DNA from: Candidatus Thiodictyon syntrophicum
GTDB taxonomy: Bacteria; Pseudomonadota; Gammaproteobacteria; Chromatiales; Chromatiaceae
Length of the DNA: 64,000 bases
NCBI RefSeq assembly: GCF_002813775.1
Contig: NZ_CP020370.1
Span: 4,551,501-4,615,500, forward strand
Direction of reading: 5' to 3'
Both the position numbers and the translations under genes were made by a program. The first letter of the stretch is position 1, and every line of letters begins with the position of its first letter. Below are positions 15,367-23,937 of this stretch, piece after piece. Below the pieces are notes generated by a model. That model did not search any database. It saw only the letters and a list, made by a program, of their open reading frames with translations, and was not told where the DNA came from.

Positions 15367-16242
15367 CTATTGCCCGCCCTCCCGCCCGATCAGGTCCTCC
15401 GCGCTGCCCGCGTCGAAGATGCCGTCGAGCCACAGGTCCAATTGCGCGACCGGGGCCGCCTCGATGCGCCGCAGGGTCCAGTCAGGCAAGGTGCCGAAAC
15501 GGCGGGTCAGTTGACGCTTGAGGGTGTCGGCCTTGCCCTCGGCCTTGCCCTCCGTCTTCCCCTCGGTCTTGCCCTCGGTCTTGCCCTCGGCAAAGATGGA
15601 CTGATAGGCCATCGTTTCTTGGATAGGGGTTACCAGATTCAGCATCGCCCAGATCTCCTTCGCGGTCAGGCCGCGAAATCGCTCGAAAAACCAGAATTCC
15701 AAGACCTGCGCCAGCAAGTCGCGTTGCGCCTGCGGCAGCGGCGCGCCCTCGACCGTGCGCCACAGCGCCGGGGCCTGGGCTTGGAGTGTCGCGTCGTCCT
15801 TGATCGCCAAAGGCGCCAAGGCCGCCACATAGGGGTTGTCGGGCTCGCGCGCCAGCCAGTCGGGCAGGACCTGCTCCAGCGACACGCCAAAGGGCGTAGC
15901 CCCGGGCGCCCCGATCCAGCTCGGACAGGCCGGGCGGTCGCGCTCGCGCAGATAGATCAGGATCCCCGTGACCTCGCGCTCCGGATACTGCTCGCCGTAG
16001 AGACCAATCTTGGTCAACAGGTTATACCAGGCGCCGGGCGCGGGCTGCCCCATGAACTCGATGGCATAGACCGGAGCCTCATGCCCGTCGGGCTCGAGGA
16101 TGCCGTCCAGCCGACGTTCCAATGTCTTGATCGTGAGGGAGCAGAACCGGTAGCCGCCCGCCAGGCGCAGGCCGCCGGTCAGGATGCGGAAGGCCTCGGG
16201 GCCGGCGGACAGGAAGAGATAGATGGGGTGGTCGGTTTTCAT
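15367..16242 (-). CDS. DUF2887 (Rpn-like PD-(D/E)XK) protein
   Basis: It has 291 residues. Family signs are the N-terminal HPIYLFLSAGPEAFRILTGG, the nuclease core around LDGILEPDG...VYAIEFMGQ, and the C-terminal Lys/Glu-rich repeat region. An EGKT unit is repeated five times (GKTEGKTEGKTEGKAEGKA), encoded by 12-nt direct repeats at about 15530-15595 that could slip. DUF2887 proteins are transposase/recombination-related nucleases found in many copies in cyanobacteria and purple sulfur bacteria. A degraded second copy is at 23530-23809. Confidence 0.8.
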   Translation of the reverse strand: MKTDHPIYLFLSAGPEAFRILTGGLRLAGGYRFCSLTIKTLERRLDGILEPDGHEAPVYAIEFMGQPAPGAWYNLLTKIGLYGEQYPEREVTGILIYLRERDRPACPSWIGAPGATPFGVSLEQVLPDWLAREPDNPYVAALAPLAIKDDATLQAQAPALWRTVEGAPLPQAQRDLLAQVLEFWFFERFRGLTAKEIWAMLNLVTPIQETMAYQSIFAEGKTEGKTEGKTEGKAEGKADTLKRQLTRRFGTLPDWTLRRIEAAPVAQLDLWLDGIFDAGSAEDLIGREGGQ

Positions 16243-16305
16243 GGTGGCTCGGCAACAAGGATAGCCGGATCGGGCGAGAACCGCGGCGTCGATGATCGGC
16301 GGGGC

Positions 16306-16849
16306 TCATGCCGGCCCCTTCTGCGGGTCGGGCGGGGCATCGACCGGCGGGAGGCGGATAGGGCCATCGAAGCGTTCGATCTGGGCCGGGGGGGCATCGG
16401 CGAGCAGCTTGTCGCTGATCATATCGACCATGCCGTGGGCCTGGACCTCAAAGTTGTCCCGATAGAGCCTTCCGCCGTAAAGGACGTAGGCGGTCACTTC
16501 GGCACTGCCTTCCAACACGGCGACGACGCGGGGTGGCTCGAATCTGGCTTGAAAATCGGCTAAGCACGCGGGGTCGGCATCGGTGCGATTGGGTCGTGTC
16601 GAAGCCGGTCAGCGGGTGTTCGACGACGACCGGGGACTCGCCCGAGAACAGCGACACCAGACAATGCACCCGCTCGACCGGACCGACCTCGGGGGGCAGG
16701 CCGGCGAACCAGTCCGCCACCGCCCGCTCCAGGGCGCGGAGCTTCGCGTGACTGTCCAGCACCTTGAGCGGCTTGACGGTGCCGTGACCCTTGAGCGCAT
16801 TGGCACGCTGGGTCAGGGCCTTGCGGCGGGCTTGCCGGTCTTTGTCCAT
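16306..16849 (-). pseudogene. Hypothetical protein split by a frameshift
   Basis: From ATG 16849 the frame gives a sensible protein (MDKDRQARRKALTQRANAL ... PPEVGPVERVHCLVSLFSG ... PLTGFDTTQSH), then turns into Arg-rich nonsense. The other frame, from about 16600 down to 16306, reads on sensibly (TDADPACLADFQARFEPP ... YVLYGGRLYRDNFEVQAHG). A one-base frameshift near 16580-16590 joins them into one protein of about 180 residues of unknown function. A second degraded copy is at 23938-24208 and ends at the same SH codons, so this is also a rearrangement point. Confidence 0.6.
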
Positions 16850-16950
16850 GGTGGCCGATGGCCTGTAGTCGATGGGAGACAGAGGCGCCAAGGTTACCCG
16901 ACGGTGGCCGGAATGACGATCAAGACACGACGCCCGGATCGACTGGAAAA

Positions 16951-17010
16951 TATGAGACTCGCTTCTCACTCAAGAGACATGATACTGTATTCTCAGTTGT
17001 GGTTAACGCG
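16951..17010 (+). promoter_or_regulatory. Promoter/operator (copy 2) before the zinc-uptake operon
   Basis: It is nearly identical to 12472-12531, including TGAGACTCGCTTCTCA (16953-16968) and the TATTCTCAGTTGTGG end. The duplicated block continues through the first 11 codons of the regulator gene (to about 17063), then diverges. Likely the operator of the Fur/Zur-type regulator. Confidence 0.65.
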
Positions 17011-17031
17011 AGCAACGCCCTGAGCAACGCC

Positions 17032-17394
17032 ATGAGCTACCCCGCGCGGCAACGCGAGGCGATCGGCGCACCCGCACATCGCGCTGTGACAGAAGGCCGA
17101 CAAGACCCGTATCGGAGCCGTCGCCGGCCCGCGTGGCGCCCGGTGCTCGGGCTCGTCCTGCTCTTGTTGATCGGCCAGGCGTTGGCCGGTGTCCATGCGG
17201 TGGGGCACCACTTCCAGGGCGAGTCCGACGGCTGTCCCACCTGTCACTTGGCCGGTGCCCCGGCCCTGCCGAACCCACCCCTGTGTCTGGCGCCGCCGCG
17301 CGCGACACGCGCCGCCGAGTCCCCGCTCCCGGTCCTTGCCGGTCCCCCCCGGCGCGCGCGGCGCGACCGGCACGCGCGCGCACCGCCGGTCTGA
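17032..17394 (+). CDS. Chimeric small membrane protein: Fur-gene start fused to a DUF2946-like His/Cys protein
   Basis: It has 120 residues. Residues 1-11 (MSYPARQREAI) are those of the Fur-family protein at 12540, and the DNA is a copy. From residue about 35 a hydrophobic helix (VLGLVLLLLIGQAL) is followed by HAVGHHFQGESDGCPTCH, a His/Cys motif like that of DUF2946 periplasmic proteins, then a Pro/Arg-rich tail. Metal binding in the periplasm is plausible. The fusion gives it the regulator's own promoter and translation start. It precedes the His-rich porin by 80 nt. Confidence 0.6.
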   Translation: MSYPARQREAIGAPAHRAVTEGRQDPYRSRRRPAWRPVLGLVLLLLIGQALAGVHAVGHHFQGESDGCPTCHLAGAPALPNPPLCLAPPRATRAAESPLPVLAGPPRRARRDRHARAPPV

Positions 17395-17474
17395 CCGCCC
17401 ATCGGTTTCACCGGTCGCCGCGCCCGGCAGTGGCGCGGCGGCCTTGTGTCCCCCTTTGATCGGAAGACCTCGCT

Positions 17475-19094
17475 ATGCGTCATTCATTGCCGCAGGGTGC
17501 CTTGTGCGCGGCCCTGCTGACCCCCTTGCTCGCCCCGGACGCGGTGGCGGCGAGCACGCCGGAAATCGCCGAACTGCGCGCCACGCTGAACCAGATGAAG
17601 AACCAGTACGAGCGGCGCATCTCCGACCTGGAGTCACGCCTCGCGCGCGCCGAACGCGCGGCCAGCCGAACCGCGGACGGGGCTGTCTCCGGCACCGCGC
17701 CCGCCGCCTCCCGGCCCATGACCGCACCGAGCGCAGAACCCGTCGCAGCGTCCCCGGCCTCGACCAGCGGCCGGGTCTTGGGCGGCGGGGTCCTGGGCGC
17801 CCTGTCCTCGGGCAGCGCCTTCAACCCCCAGCTCGCCGTGATCCTGGACGGCAACTACTATCATGACGGGATCGGCGGGGCGGGCTCGGCCCTGGTGGGC
17901 GCGGCTTACCAGCCGTCTCAATTGGCCCCCCACACCCACACGGAGGAGGCCGTCGGCGCACACGAGGCCCACAGCCACGGGGCGGCGGAGAACGGTTTCA
18001 ACTTCCGCGAGGCCGAGTTGTCCTTCACCGCCACGGTGGATCCCTATTTCGACGCGGCACTCTTTCTCGCCATCGACGGGGAGGGGACGGTCGAGTTGGA
18101 GGAGGGCTGGCTGCAAACCCGCGCCCTGCCGTACGGGTTGCGGATGAAGGCCGGCAAGTTCCTGAGCGACTTCGGCTATATCAATAAACAACATCCCCAC
18201 CAGTGGGACTTCGTCGACCAGAACCTGCCCTATCTCAACCTGCTCGGCGCCCATGGGCTCCAGGACACCGGCGTGCAGTTGACCTGGTTGGCGCCACTGC
18301 CGTTCTACACCCTGCTCGGGGCTGAACTGGCCCAGGGCGACCAGGAGCGTTTCGGCGCCGTGGCGGATGCGGACCAGCGGGCGCTGTTGGCGGAGAACGC
18401 GGGCTATCTGGGCGAGGAGAACGAGGGACCGCGCCTGTGGACCGCCTTCGCCAAGGTCGCCCCGGACCTGCCGGAGCGGCACGCCCTGCAATTGGGTGCC
18501 TCCTATGCACGCAACAATCAACATCAGGAGGTCCAGGGCCACACCCACGCGGCCCCCGCGGCGGACGGGCAGGAGCACGCAGGCGACGCCCATGACCATG
18601 AGGCGATCGTCCATTACAACGGCCTCGCGGGATACGCCGACATCTGGGGCCTCGACCTCGTCTACAAATACGACGGCACCGGCGCCGAGGGTCATCGGGA
18701 CTTCAAGTTCCAGACCGAATACCTGCGCTCCGCCAAGGACCTGTCGATCCGCTCCAGTCCCCACCCGGAGGCGCTGGGGGCGTCCCGTACCTTCACCAGC
18801 GACGGGCTCTATGCGCAGGCGGTCTACGGCTTTGCGCCCAAGTGGACCGCGGGTCTGCGCTACGACATCTTCGGGATGACCAACCAGGTCAGTGGCGGCG
18901 CGACCGACCAGGACTTCGGCTCATCGGACCGCTGGACCCTGGATATCACCTGGAATCTCTCGGAGTTCTCGCGCCTGCGCGCCCAGTATGCGAAGAACAA
19001 TATCCTGGTGGAGCCGGGCGAGCGCGAGCGCTTCGACGCCTTCTATCTTCAGTTCCTGGTCAGCATGGGGAGCCACGGGGCTCACACCTTCTAG
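17475..19094 (+). CDS. His-rich zinc-regulated outer-membrane porin-like protein
   Basis: It has 539 residues. A signal peptide ends near AVAA-STPE; then comes a coiled coil (EIAELRATLNQMKNQYERR) as in trimeric porins, then a beta-barrel with many alternating aromatic residues. Two His-rich insertions stand out: HTHTEEAVGAHEAHSHG and HTHAAPAADGQEHAGDAHDH, likely zinc-binding surface or periplasmic loops. The C-terminus ends in Phe (GAHTF). It is encoded between the shared operator and ZnuA-ZnuC-ZnuB genes, which indicates zinc import across the outer membrane. The gap to znuA is 15-30 nt. Confidence 0.8.
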   Translation: MRHSLPQGALCAALLTPLLAPDAVAASTPEIAELRATLNQMKNQYERRISDLESRLARAERAASRTADGAVSGTAPAASRPMTAPSAEPVAASPASTSGRVLGGGVLGALSSGSAFNPQLAVILDGNYYHDGIGGAGSALVGAAYQPSQLAPHTHTEEAVGAHEAHSHGAAENGFNFREAELSFTATVDPYFDAALFLAIDGEGTVELEEGWLQTRALPYGLRMKAGKFLSDFGYINKQHPHQWDFVDQNLPYLNLLGAHGLQDTGVQLTWLAPLPFYTLLGAELAQGDQERFGAVADADQRALLAENAGYLGEENEGPRLWTAFAKVAPDLPERHALQLGASYARNNQHQEVQGHTHAAPAADGQEHAGDAHDHEAIVHYNGLAGYADIWGLDLVYKYDGTGAEGHRDFKFQTEYLRSAKDLSIRSSPHPEALGASRTFTSDGLYAQAVYGFAPKWTAGLRYDIFGMTNQVSGGATDQDFGSSDRWTLDITWNLSEFSRLRAQYAKNNILVEPGERERFDAFYLQFLVSMGSHGAHTF

Positions 19095-19124
19095 GCGACC
19101 CGGCAGCACATGAGGCAACAACAC

Positions 19125-20027
19125 ATGATCAGACGTTTTTGCGCAGCCCTGGGCGGGCTGCTGACCCTGGCCGCGGTCGCCGCCGCGCCCCCCGCGGCGG
19201 CCCTGGAGATCGTCGCCACCGCCCCGAGCCTGGGCGCACTGGCGCGCGAGATCGCCGGTCCCGGCGCCCGGGTAACCGTCCTGGCCGGGCCGCAGCAGGA
19301 CCTGCATCGGCTCCAGGCCAAACCCAGCATGATGCGCCGACTGCGTGACGCGGACCTGGTCGTCGCCATCGGGGCGGAGTTGGAGATGGGTTGGCTGCCG
19401 GTCGCCATCGCCGGTGCCGCCAACCCCCGCATCCAGCCCGGCCAGCCGGGTTATTTCGAGGCCGCCGCCCAGGTGGACCTGTTGGATCGGGGCGGGTCCG
19501 CGGATCGCGCCCAGGGCGACGTACACCCGGTGGGCAATCCGCATCTCGACCTGGACCCGGTGCGGATGGCGGCGGTCGGCCAGGCCCTGGCCGGGCGTCT
19601 GGCCCAACTCGACCCGGCCGGTGCGGCCGACTATCGGGCCCGGGCGCAGGCCTTCGCGGACCAGGTGGACGCCCGGACGGCCACCTGGCAGGCGCAGTTG
19701 GCCGGGGCGCCCGGGGCCCTGCTCTATCACCGCGACGCCATCTATCTCCTGGAGCGCTTCGGCGTGCCCCTGCTCGGCACCATCGAGCCGGTGCCGGGGG
19801 TGCCGCCGACCGGTCGGCAGTTGAGCGCGCTGAAGGCGGCGCTGACGGGCCGGCGGGGCGTCATCCTCTACGCCCCCTACCAGTCGCCCCAGGCACCCCA
19901 GGCACTGGCGCGGGACCTGGGCTGGCCGGTCGTCCAACTGCCGCTGGAACCGCCGCTGGAGGCGGACGGCAAGGGCTACCTGGACCATCTCGGGCGCTGG
20001 GTCGCGGCGCTCGCGAGTGCCCGGTGA
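19125..20027 (+). CDS. znuA: Zinc/manganese-type ABC transporter substrate-binding protein
   Basis: It has 300 residues. ATG 19125 is preferred to 19110 because TGAGG lies 9 nt upstream of it. A signal peptide ends AAALEIVA. It is a cluster A-I metal-binding protein: candidate ligands sit in GNPHLDLDP, in LYHRDAIYLLERFG and in EPVPGVPPTGRQL. The His-rich loop usual in ZnuA is absent; that role may be taken by the His-rich porin. The stop overlaps the ATPase GTG start. Confidence 0.82.
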   Translation: MIRRFCAALGGLLTLAAVAAAPPAAALEIVATAPSLGALAREIAGPGARVTVLAGPQQDLHRLQAKPSMMRRLRDADLVVAIGAELEMGWLPVAIAGAANPRIQPGQPGYFEAAAQVDLLDRGGSADRAQGDVHPVGNPHLDLDPVRMAAVGQALAGRLAQLDPAGAADYRARAQAFADQVDARTATWQAQLAGAPGALLYHRDAIYLLERFGVPLLGTIEPVPGVPPTGRQLSALKAALTGRRGVILYAPYQSPQAPQALARDLGWPVVQLPLEPPLEADGKGYLDHLGRWVAALASAR

Positions 20028-20671
20028 GCCGCGATCCGGCGGCCCCGCCCCGGGTCCTGCTGCGCCTGGAGGACCTGGTGGCGGGCTACGCGGCCCCGGT
20101 GGTGGGGCCGGTCTCGTGCCGCCTCCAGGCGGGTGAGGTCGTGGGTCTGTGGGGCGCCAACGGCAGCGGCAAGTCCACCCTGCTCAATGCCGTCGCGGGA
20201 GCCGCCCGGGTCTTCTCCGGGCGGATCGAGCGCGCACCGGGTCTGACCCTCGACTACCAGGAGCAACGCCCGGTGCGCCTGCCCATCATGCCGCTGACCG
20301 GACGCGACCTGTTGCGGTGCGCCGGGGTGACGGTCGACCGGCGGCCACCCGGATCACTGGGCGAGCACCTGAACCGACGGCTCGACCGGCTGAGCGGCGG
20401 ACAGTACCAACTGCTGAGCGTCTGGGCGGCGCTCGCCGGGACGGCGGACCTGGTGCTGCTGGACGAACCCACCAACAATCTGGACCCGGCGCACGAGCGT
20501 CTGCTCGCGCAGGTCTTGACCGAACCGCGGGCGGAGGGGGGCGAGCGGCGCGCGGTCCTGCTGGTCAGCCACGAGCGGGCCTTTCTGGAGGATGCCTGCA
20601 CGCGGGTTCTGGAGGTCGCCCCAGGCCGTCCCGCCGAACAGGTGTGCAGTCCACGCGGGTGTTGCGCATGA
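20024..20671 (+). CDS. znuC: Metal ABC transporter ATPase
   Basis: It has 215 residues from a GTG overlapping the znuA stop. Walker A is GANGSGKST, the signature LSGGQ, Walker B LVLLDEPTNNLD, and the H-loop LVSHER. The length is that of a minimal ZnuC-type ATPase. The C-terminal CSPRGCC is unusual and could bind metal. Its stop overlaps the permease start (ATGA), so the three transporter genes are translationally coupled. Confidence 0.83.
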   Translation: MSRDPAAPPRVLLRLEDLVAGYAAPVVGPVSCRLQAGEVVGLWGANGSGKSTLLNAVAGAARVFSGRIERAPGLTLDYQEQRPVRLPIMPLTGRDLLRCAGVTVDRRPPGSLGEHLNRRLDRLSGGQYQLLSVWAALAGTADLVLLDEPTNNLDPAHERLLAQVLTEPRAEGGERRAVLLVSHERAFLEDACTRVLEVAPGRPAEQVCSPRGCCA

Positions 20672-21480
20672 ATTGGGAGATCTTCGCCGACCCGTTGTTC
20701 CGGCTGCCCTTTGTGGCCGGACTCCTGATTGCCGGGGTGCTGCCGGTCCTGGGCGCGCTCCTGATGTTGCGCGATGAATGGCTGGCGGCCCTCGGACTGG
20801 CGCATCTCGCCGCCGCCGGGGCCCTGCTGGGGCTCGCGCTCGGTGCGCCGGCCGTGCTCGGTGCGAGCCTGGGGGCCTTGGGCGGCGGCGCCGTGAAGTC
20901 CATCGGCGGGGCGCGCGGGAACACCGCCTACGGCTTCATGGTCCTGATCGGCTGGTCGGCGCTGCTGCTGGCGGCGGCCAACACCTCAGCGGGGGATGCA
21001 CTGGGACAGGCGGTGATGGACGGTCAGCTCTATTTTGCCGGTCGGACTGAACTGGCCGCCGCCGTGGTGCTGGTCGGGCTGGCGGTGCCCGCCCTGCACC
21101 GGCTGATGCCGCAGTTGCTGCGCGCCCGCTTCTTCCCGCGCCACGCGACCGCTAACCGGCTGCCGGCCTGGCGTTGGCACCTGGCGTTCGATCTCCTGGC
21201 GGCCCTCGGCGTGGCGGTCGGGACCGCGACCCTGGGCTTGCTGGGCACCTTTGCCCTGATCCTGGTGCCCGCCTGGGCCGCCTTTCAGGTCGCAACCGGA
21301 TGGGCCTGGACGCTCTGGCTCGCCGGCTTGCTCGGCGTCCTGGCGTATCTTGCCGCCTTCGTGCTCGCCCTGGGGCTCGATCAGCCGTTCGGTCCGCTGC
21401 TGGCGGCCCTGTGCCTGGCCTGCGGCGGCCTGATCGGCGCGCTACGCCAGTCGGGCTCCGGCCACGGCGCCGACCCTTGA
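20668..21480 (+). CDS. znuB: Metal ABC transporter permease
   Basis: It has 270 residues with eight or so hydrophobic helices, the arrangement of ABC-3 (ZnuB/MntB) permeases. Helices such as VAGLLIAGVLPVLGALLML and ATLGLLGTFALILVPAWAAF are clear. It forms the inner-membrane channel for zinc with the two preceding gene products. A lack of strong family signature motifs makes the exact metal an inference from context. Confidence 0.8.
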   Translation: MNWEIFADPLFRLPFVAGLLIAGVLPVLGALLMLRDEWLAALGLAHLAAAGALLGLALGAPAVLGASLGALGGGAVKSIGGARGNTAYGFMVLIGWSALLLAAANTSAGDALGQAVMDGQLYFAGRTELAAAVVLVGLAVPALHRLMPQLLRARFFPRHATANRLPAWRWHLAFDLLAALGVAVGTATLGLLGTFALILVPAWAAFQVATGWAWTLWLAGLLGVLAYLAAFVLALGLDQPFGPLLAALCLACGGLIGALRQSGSGHGADP

Positions 21481-21534
21481 TGGGTTCCATCACTGCCCCT
21501 GATCTCATCCGACCAACCACCCACGGAGACTGCC

Positions 21535-22074
21535 ATGACCTTGATCCAATGCTACCGTTCTCTGAATGCGCCGCTGCTGCTCGTCGCCCTGACCGCCCCC
21601 GCGGTCGGGCTGGCACCGAACCACGCGGTTGGTGCCGCCGACCTCGCCAACATGGAAGCCGAGCACTTGGTCTGGGCGGAAGAACACGCCCGCTGGGGTG
21701 CGGAGAATGCCGACGCCGAGACCGGGCACAGTGCCGCCGAAGCGGCGGCCTACAAGCTGCTATGGCTGATCAGCCGGCACCGCAGTGAGATCGCCGCGGC
21801 GGCCACCGAAATGCGCGCGCACGGTGAAGCGATCACCGCCCATGAGAAGGCGCTCGCTGCCGACACCGACAGGGTCGCGCTCGACGCGCAACATGCCCAG
21901 ATGGCGGCCAAGCATGCCGTACAGGCCGCAGCCCATGCCCAAGAAGCCGACCTGCACGGCAAGATTGCGGCCATTGTCCGCCAGATCGAGGCATTACCGC
22001 CGACAGCGCCGGGCCAGTCGAGCGCCGACGACGCGGCAATTCACCCTGCCGGGTCCCCGCCGACCGGCCAGTGA
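21535..22074 (+). CDS. Ala/His-rich secreted helical protein
   Basis: It has 179 residues, 54 nt after znuB, with RBS GGAGA. A hydrophobic N-terminus (APLLLVALTAPAVGLA) indicates export. The rest is a continuous Ala-rich helix/coiled coil with regularly spaced His (EHLVWAEEHARWGAEN; QHAQMAAKHAVQAAAHAQEA), suggesting a periplasmic zinc buffer in the same regulon. I recognise no named family. An internally deleted copy lies at 14587-14691. Confidence 0.65.
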   Translation: MTLIQCYRSLNAPLLLVALTAPAVGLAPNHAVGAADLANMEAEHLVWAEEHARWGAENADAETGHSAAEAAAYKLLWLISRHRSEIAAAATEMRAHGEAITAHEKALAADTDRVALDAQHAQMAAKHAVQAAAHAQEADLHGKIAAIVRQIEALPPTAPGQSSADDAAIHPAGSPPTGQ

Positions 22075-22228
22075 GGGCACCGACGCCCGGCCCGCGGCGG
22101 ACCGTCTTCCTTGGCGAACTTGGCGCCTTGGCGTGATCATTCCCTTTCTTCTTTGTGTCTTTGTGCCTTTGTGAGAGAACTCTTCTGCTTCCTGGTGCCT
22201 TGGTGTGAAGGCACCGCATGGGGCACGC

Positions 22229-22288
22229 CTGGAGTCCAAGGCTTCAGCCTTGGCGTCACCCATCCAAGGCTGAAGCCTTGGACTCCAG
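22229..22288. repeat. Perfect inverted repeat (CTGGAGTCCAAGGCTTCAGC)
   Basis: The arms 22229-22253 and 22264-22288 are 25-bp reverse complements with a 10-bp loop. A partial relative (GAGGTCGAGGCTTCAGCCGG) follows at about 22317 and in inverse at about 58531. Part of the gene-free 22075-22674 stretch. Confidence 0.85.
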
Positions 22289-22368
22289 TATCCCCCGCGC
22301 CGATTGCGCGCGAACTGGAGGTCGAGGCTTCAGCCGGACGGGGGCGCCGCAGGCCCCTGGGGATTGCT

Positions 22369-22502
22369 CCCTCGTTCCCACGCTCCGCGTGGGAATGCAG
22401 TCCGGGACGCTCTGCGTCTCGTAGCCTTGCGTATTGGCCGGTCGCTATTCGGGACGCAGAGCGTCCGCAGAGGCATTCCCACGCGGAGCGTGGGAACGAG
22501 GG
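22369..22502. repeat. Nested palindrome, CGTTCCCACGCTCCGCGTGGG family
   Basis: The outer arms CTCGTTCCCACGCTCCGCG and its complement enclose inner arms GGGACGCTCTGCGTC / GACGCAGAGCGTCC. The same family is at about 10975-11070. Together with the preceding repeat it fills most of 22075-22674, where I see no gene. Confidence 0.85.
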
Positions 22503-22674
22503 CTGACTCCCGCGTAGGGGCCGCGGAGCCAGATGGAGAAAGCAGTTCTCACGCCAAGGCGCCAAGCTCGCCAAGGTCTCAGACCCGCCTGTTAAACCCT
22601 GTGCTGTCGGGGCGGCGGCGCGGGTCGATACATGTTAGCCTCGCCAAGGATTCCCAAACCGCGGAGCGCCAACC

Positions 22675-22914
22675 ATGGCCACTATGAACATCTCTCTGCC
22701 GGAAGACTTGCGCGACTTCGTGAATCGAAAGGTCGCCGTGCAGCGCTACTCCAGCACGAGCGAGTATCTCGGCGAGCTCATTCGGCGGGAGCGCGATATC
22801 GAAATGCTGCGTGAGAAGTTGCTGGCCGGGCGCGACTCCGGACCAGCGGAACCGATTGACGACGCCTGGCTTGCCGGCTTGCGGGCGCGAGCCGTCGGCG
22901 AGATCGCCGAATGA
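22675..22914 (+). CDS. parD: ParD-type antitoxin
   Basis: It has 79 residues. The N-terminal ribbon-helix-helix is clear (MNISLPEDLRDFVNRKV, then YSSTSEYLGELIRRE), as in ParD/CopG DNA-binding antitoxins. The acidic C-terminus would wrap the toxin. The stop overlaps the toxin start by 4 nt (ATGA). Autorepression of the pair is expected. Confidence 0.88.
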   Translation: MATMNISLPEDLRDFVNRKVAVQRYSSTSEYLGELIRRERDIEMLREKLLAGRDSGPAEPIDDAWLAGLRARAVGEIAE

Positions 22915-23261
22915 CCGGCAAGCCCCTGGTTCTCCGACCGCTCGCACAAGCCGACATCGACGCGGTCTTTGCGTACTGCCGTGCCGAAGGCGGACCAAGC
23001 CTGGCCAGACAGCTTGCCGACCAACTCGAAGATGCGCTGCGTACCCTCGCCACCCATCCAGCCATCGGCTCTCGCCGCTACGCGGATCTGCTGGGTATCC
23101 CTGGCCTGCGCAGTTGGCCGATCAAGAAATCGCCGTACCTGATCTTCTATGTCGATGACGCCGGACAGATCGACATCTGGCGCGTCTTGCATGGTCGGCG
23201 AGACATCTCAGCACTGCTGGGCGAGGACGACCCTGGAGCAGGCGACCCCGACGGGGCATAG
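22911..23261 (+). CDS. parE: ParE/RelE-superfamily toxin
   Basis: It has 116 residues: LRPLAQADIDAVFAYCRAEG at the start, then LATHPAIGSRR, and IFYVDDAGQIDIWRVLHGRR at the end, the standard ParE layout with the Arg-rich last strand. ParE toxins poison DNA gyrase. It is complete, next to its antitoxin, and may stabilise this repeat-rich region. After it, 23262-23529 has no gene. Confidence 0.87.
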   Translation: MTGKPLVLRPLAQADIDAVFAYCRAEGGPSLARQLADQLEDALRTLATHPAIGSRRYADLLGIPGLRSWPIKKSPYLIFYVDDAGQIDIWRVLHGRRDISALLGEDDPGAGDPDGA

Positions 23262-23473
23262 CTGTTGAGATAACCGACGTTAATCGCGGGGGCACCGTGG
23301 GCAGACCACAATTTTCCGGCAACGCCCGCGCGGCGAAAACCGCTGGGTTTTCCAAGGTGTTCCCCGTTTCCGCCAGAACCGCGGTCTGTCCAAGGTTTCC
23401 TCCATCAGCCAGCAAGAGCGACTCGAGCCTGGCCCCTTTACCTTTTATCAGCCGGAAAAACAATTCACGCAGG

Positions 23474-23522
23474 ATGGGGTCAAATCTTGACTTGTGCCTG
23501 AGTCAAGACCTAACCCCATCCT
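23474..23522. repeat. REP-like palindrome (GGGGTCAAATCTTGACTTG)
   Basis: ATGGGGTCAAATCTTGAC is followed by an imperfect complement GTCAAGACCTAACCCCAT. This is the well-known type of REP sequence seen in many gammaproteobacteria. It directly abuts the DUF2887 fragment. Confidence 0.65.
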
Positions 23523-23529
23523 CCAAGCC

Positions 23530-23809
23530 CTAGAAATCGCTAGAAAAACCAAAATTCCAGGACTTGCGCTGGCAGGTCGTGTTGCGCTTGCGGCGGCGGC
23601 GCGCCCTCGACCGTGCGCCACAGCGCGGGGGCTTGCGCCTGGAGCGTCGCGTCGTCCTCGATCGCCAAAGGCGCCAAGGCCGCCACGTAAGGGTTGTCGG
23701 GCTCGCGCGCCAGCCACTCGGGCAGGACCTGCTCCAGCGACACGCCGAAGGGCGTCGATCCGGGCGCCCCGATCCAACTCGGACAGCCCGGCCGGTCGCG
23801 CTCGCGCAG
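23530..23809 (-). pseudogene. DUF2887 gene fragment
   Basis: Translated on the minus strand it matches residues about 103-190 of the intact DUF2887 protein at 15367 (for example CPSWIGAPGSTPFGVSLEQV and REPDNPYVAALAPLAI) and ends at a stop after LEFWFF. The N-terminal part has been replaced by the REP pair at 23815-23868 and the C-terminal part is gone. Confidence 0.82.
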
Positions 23810-23814
23810 TCGCT

Positions 23815-23868
23815 GGTCCGCACAGCGGACCCTACGGTCGCGGGACCCTAGGGTCCGCTGTGCGGACC
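23815..23868. repeat. Paired REP palindromes, GGTCCGCACAGCGGACC family
   Basis: Two inverted copies (23815-23837 and 23846-23868) face each other around TCGCGGGA, forming a larger palindrome at the breakpoint of the DUF2887 fragment. Confidence 0.8.
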
Positions 23869-23937
23869 ACAGACCTTGCAGTTGGCTGATTGGTTGGATT
23901 TCCAATCAAGGCCACCTGCGCAAGTGCAGGTAGCCCT

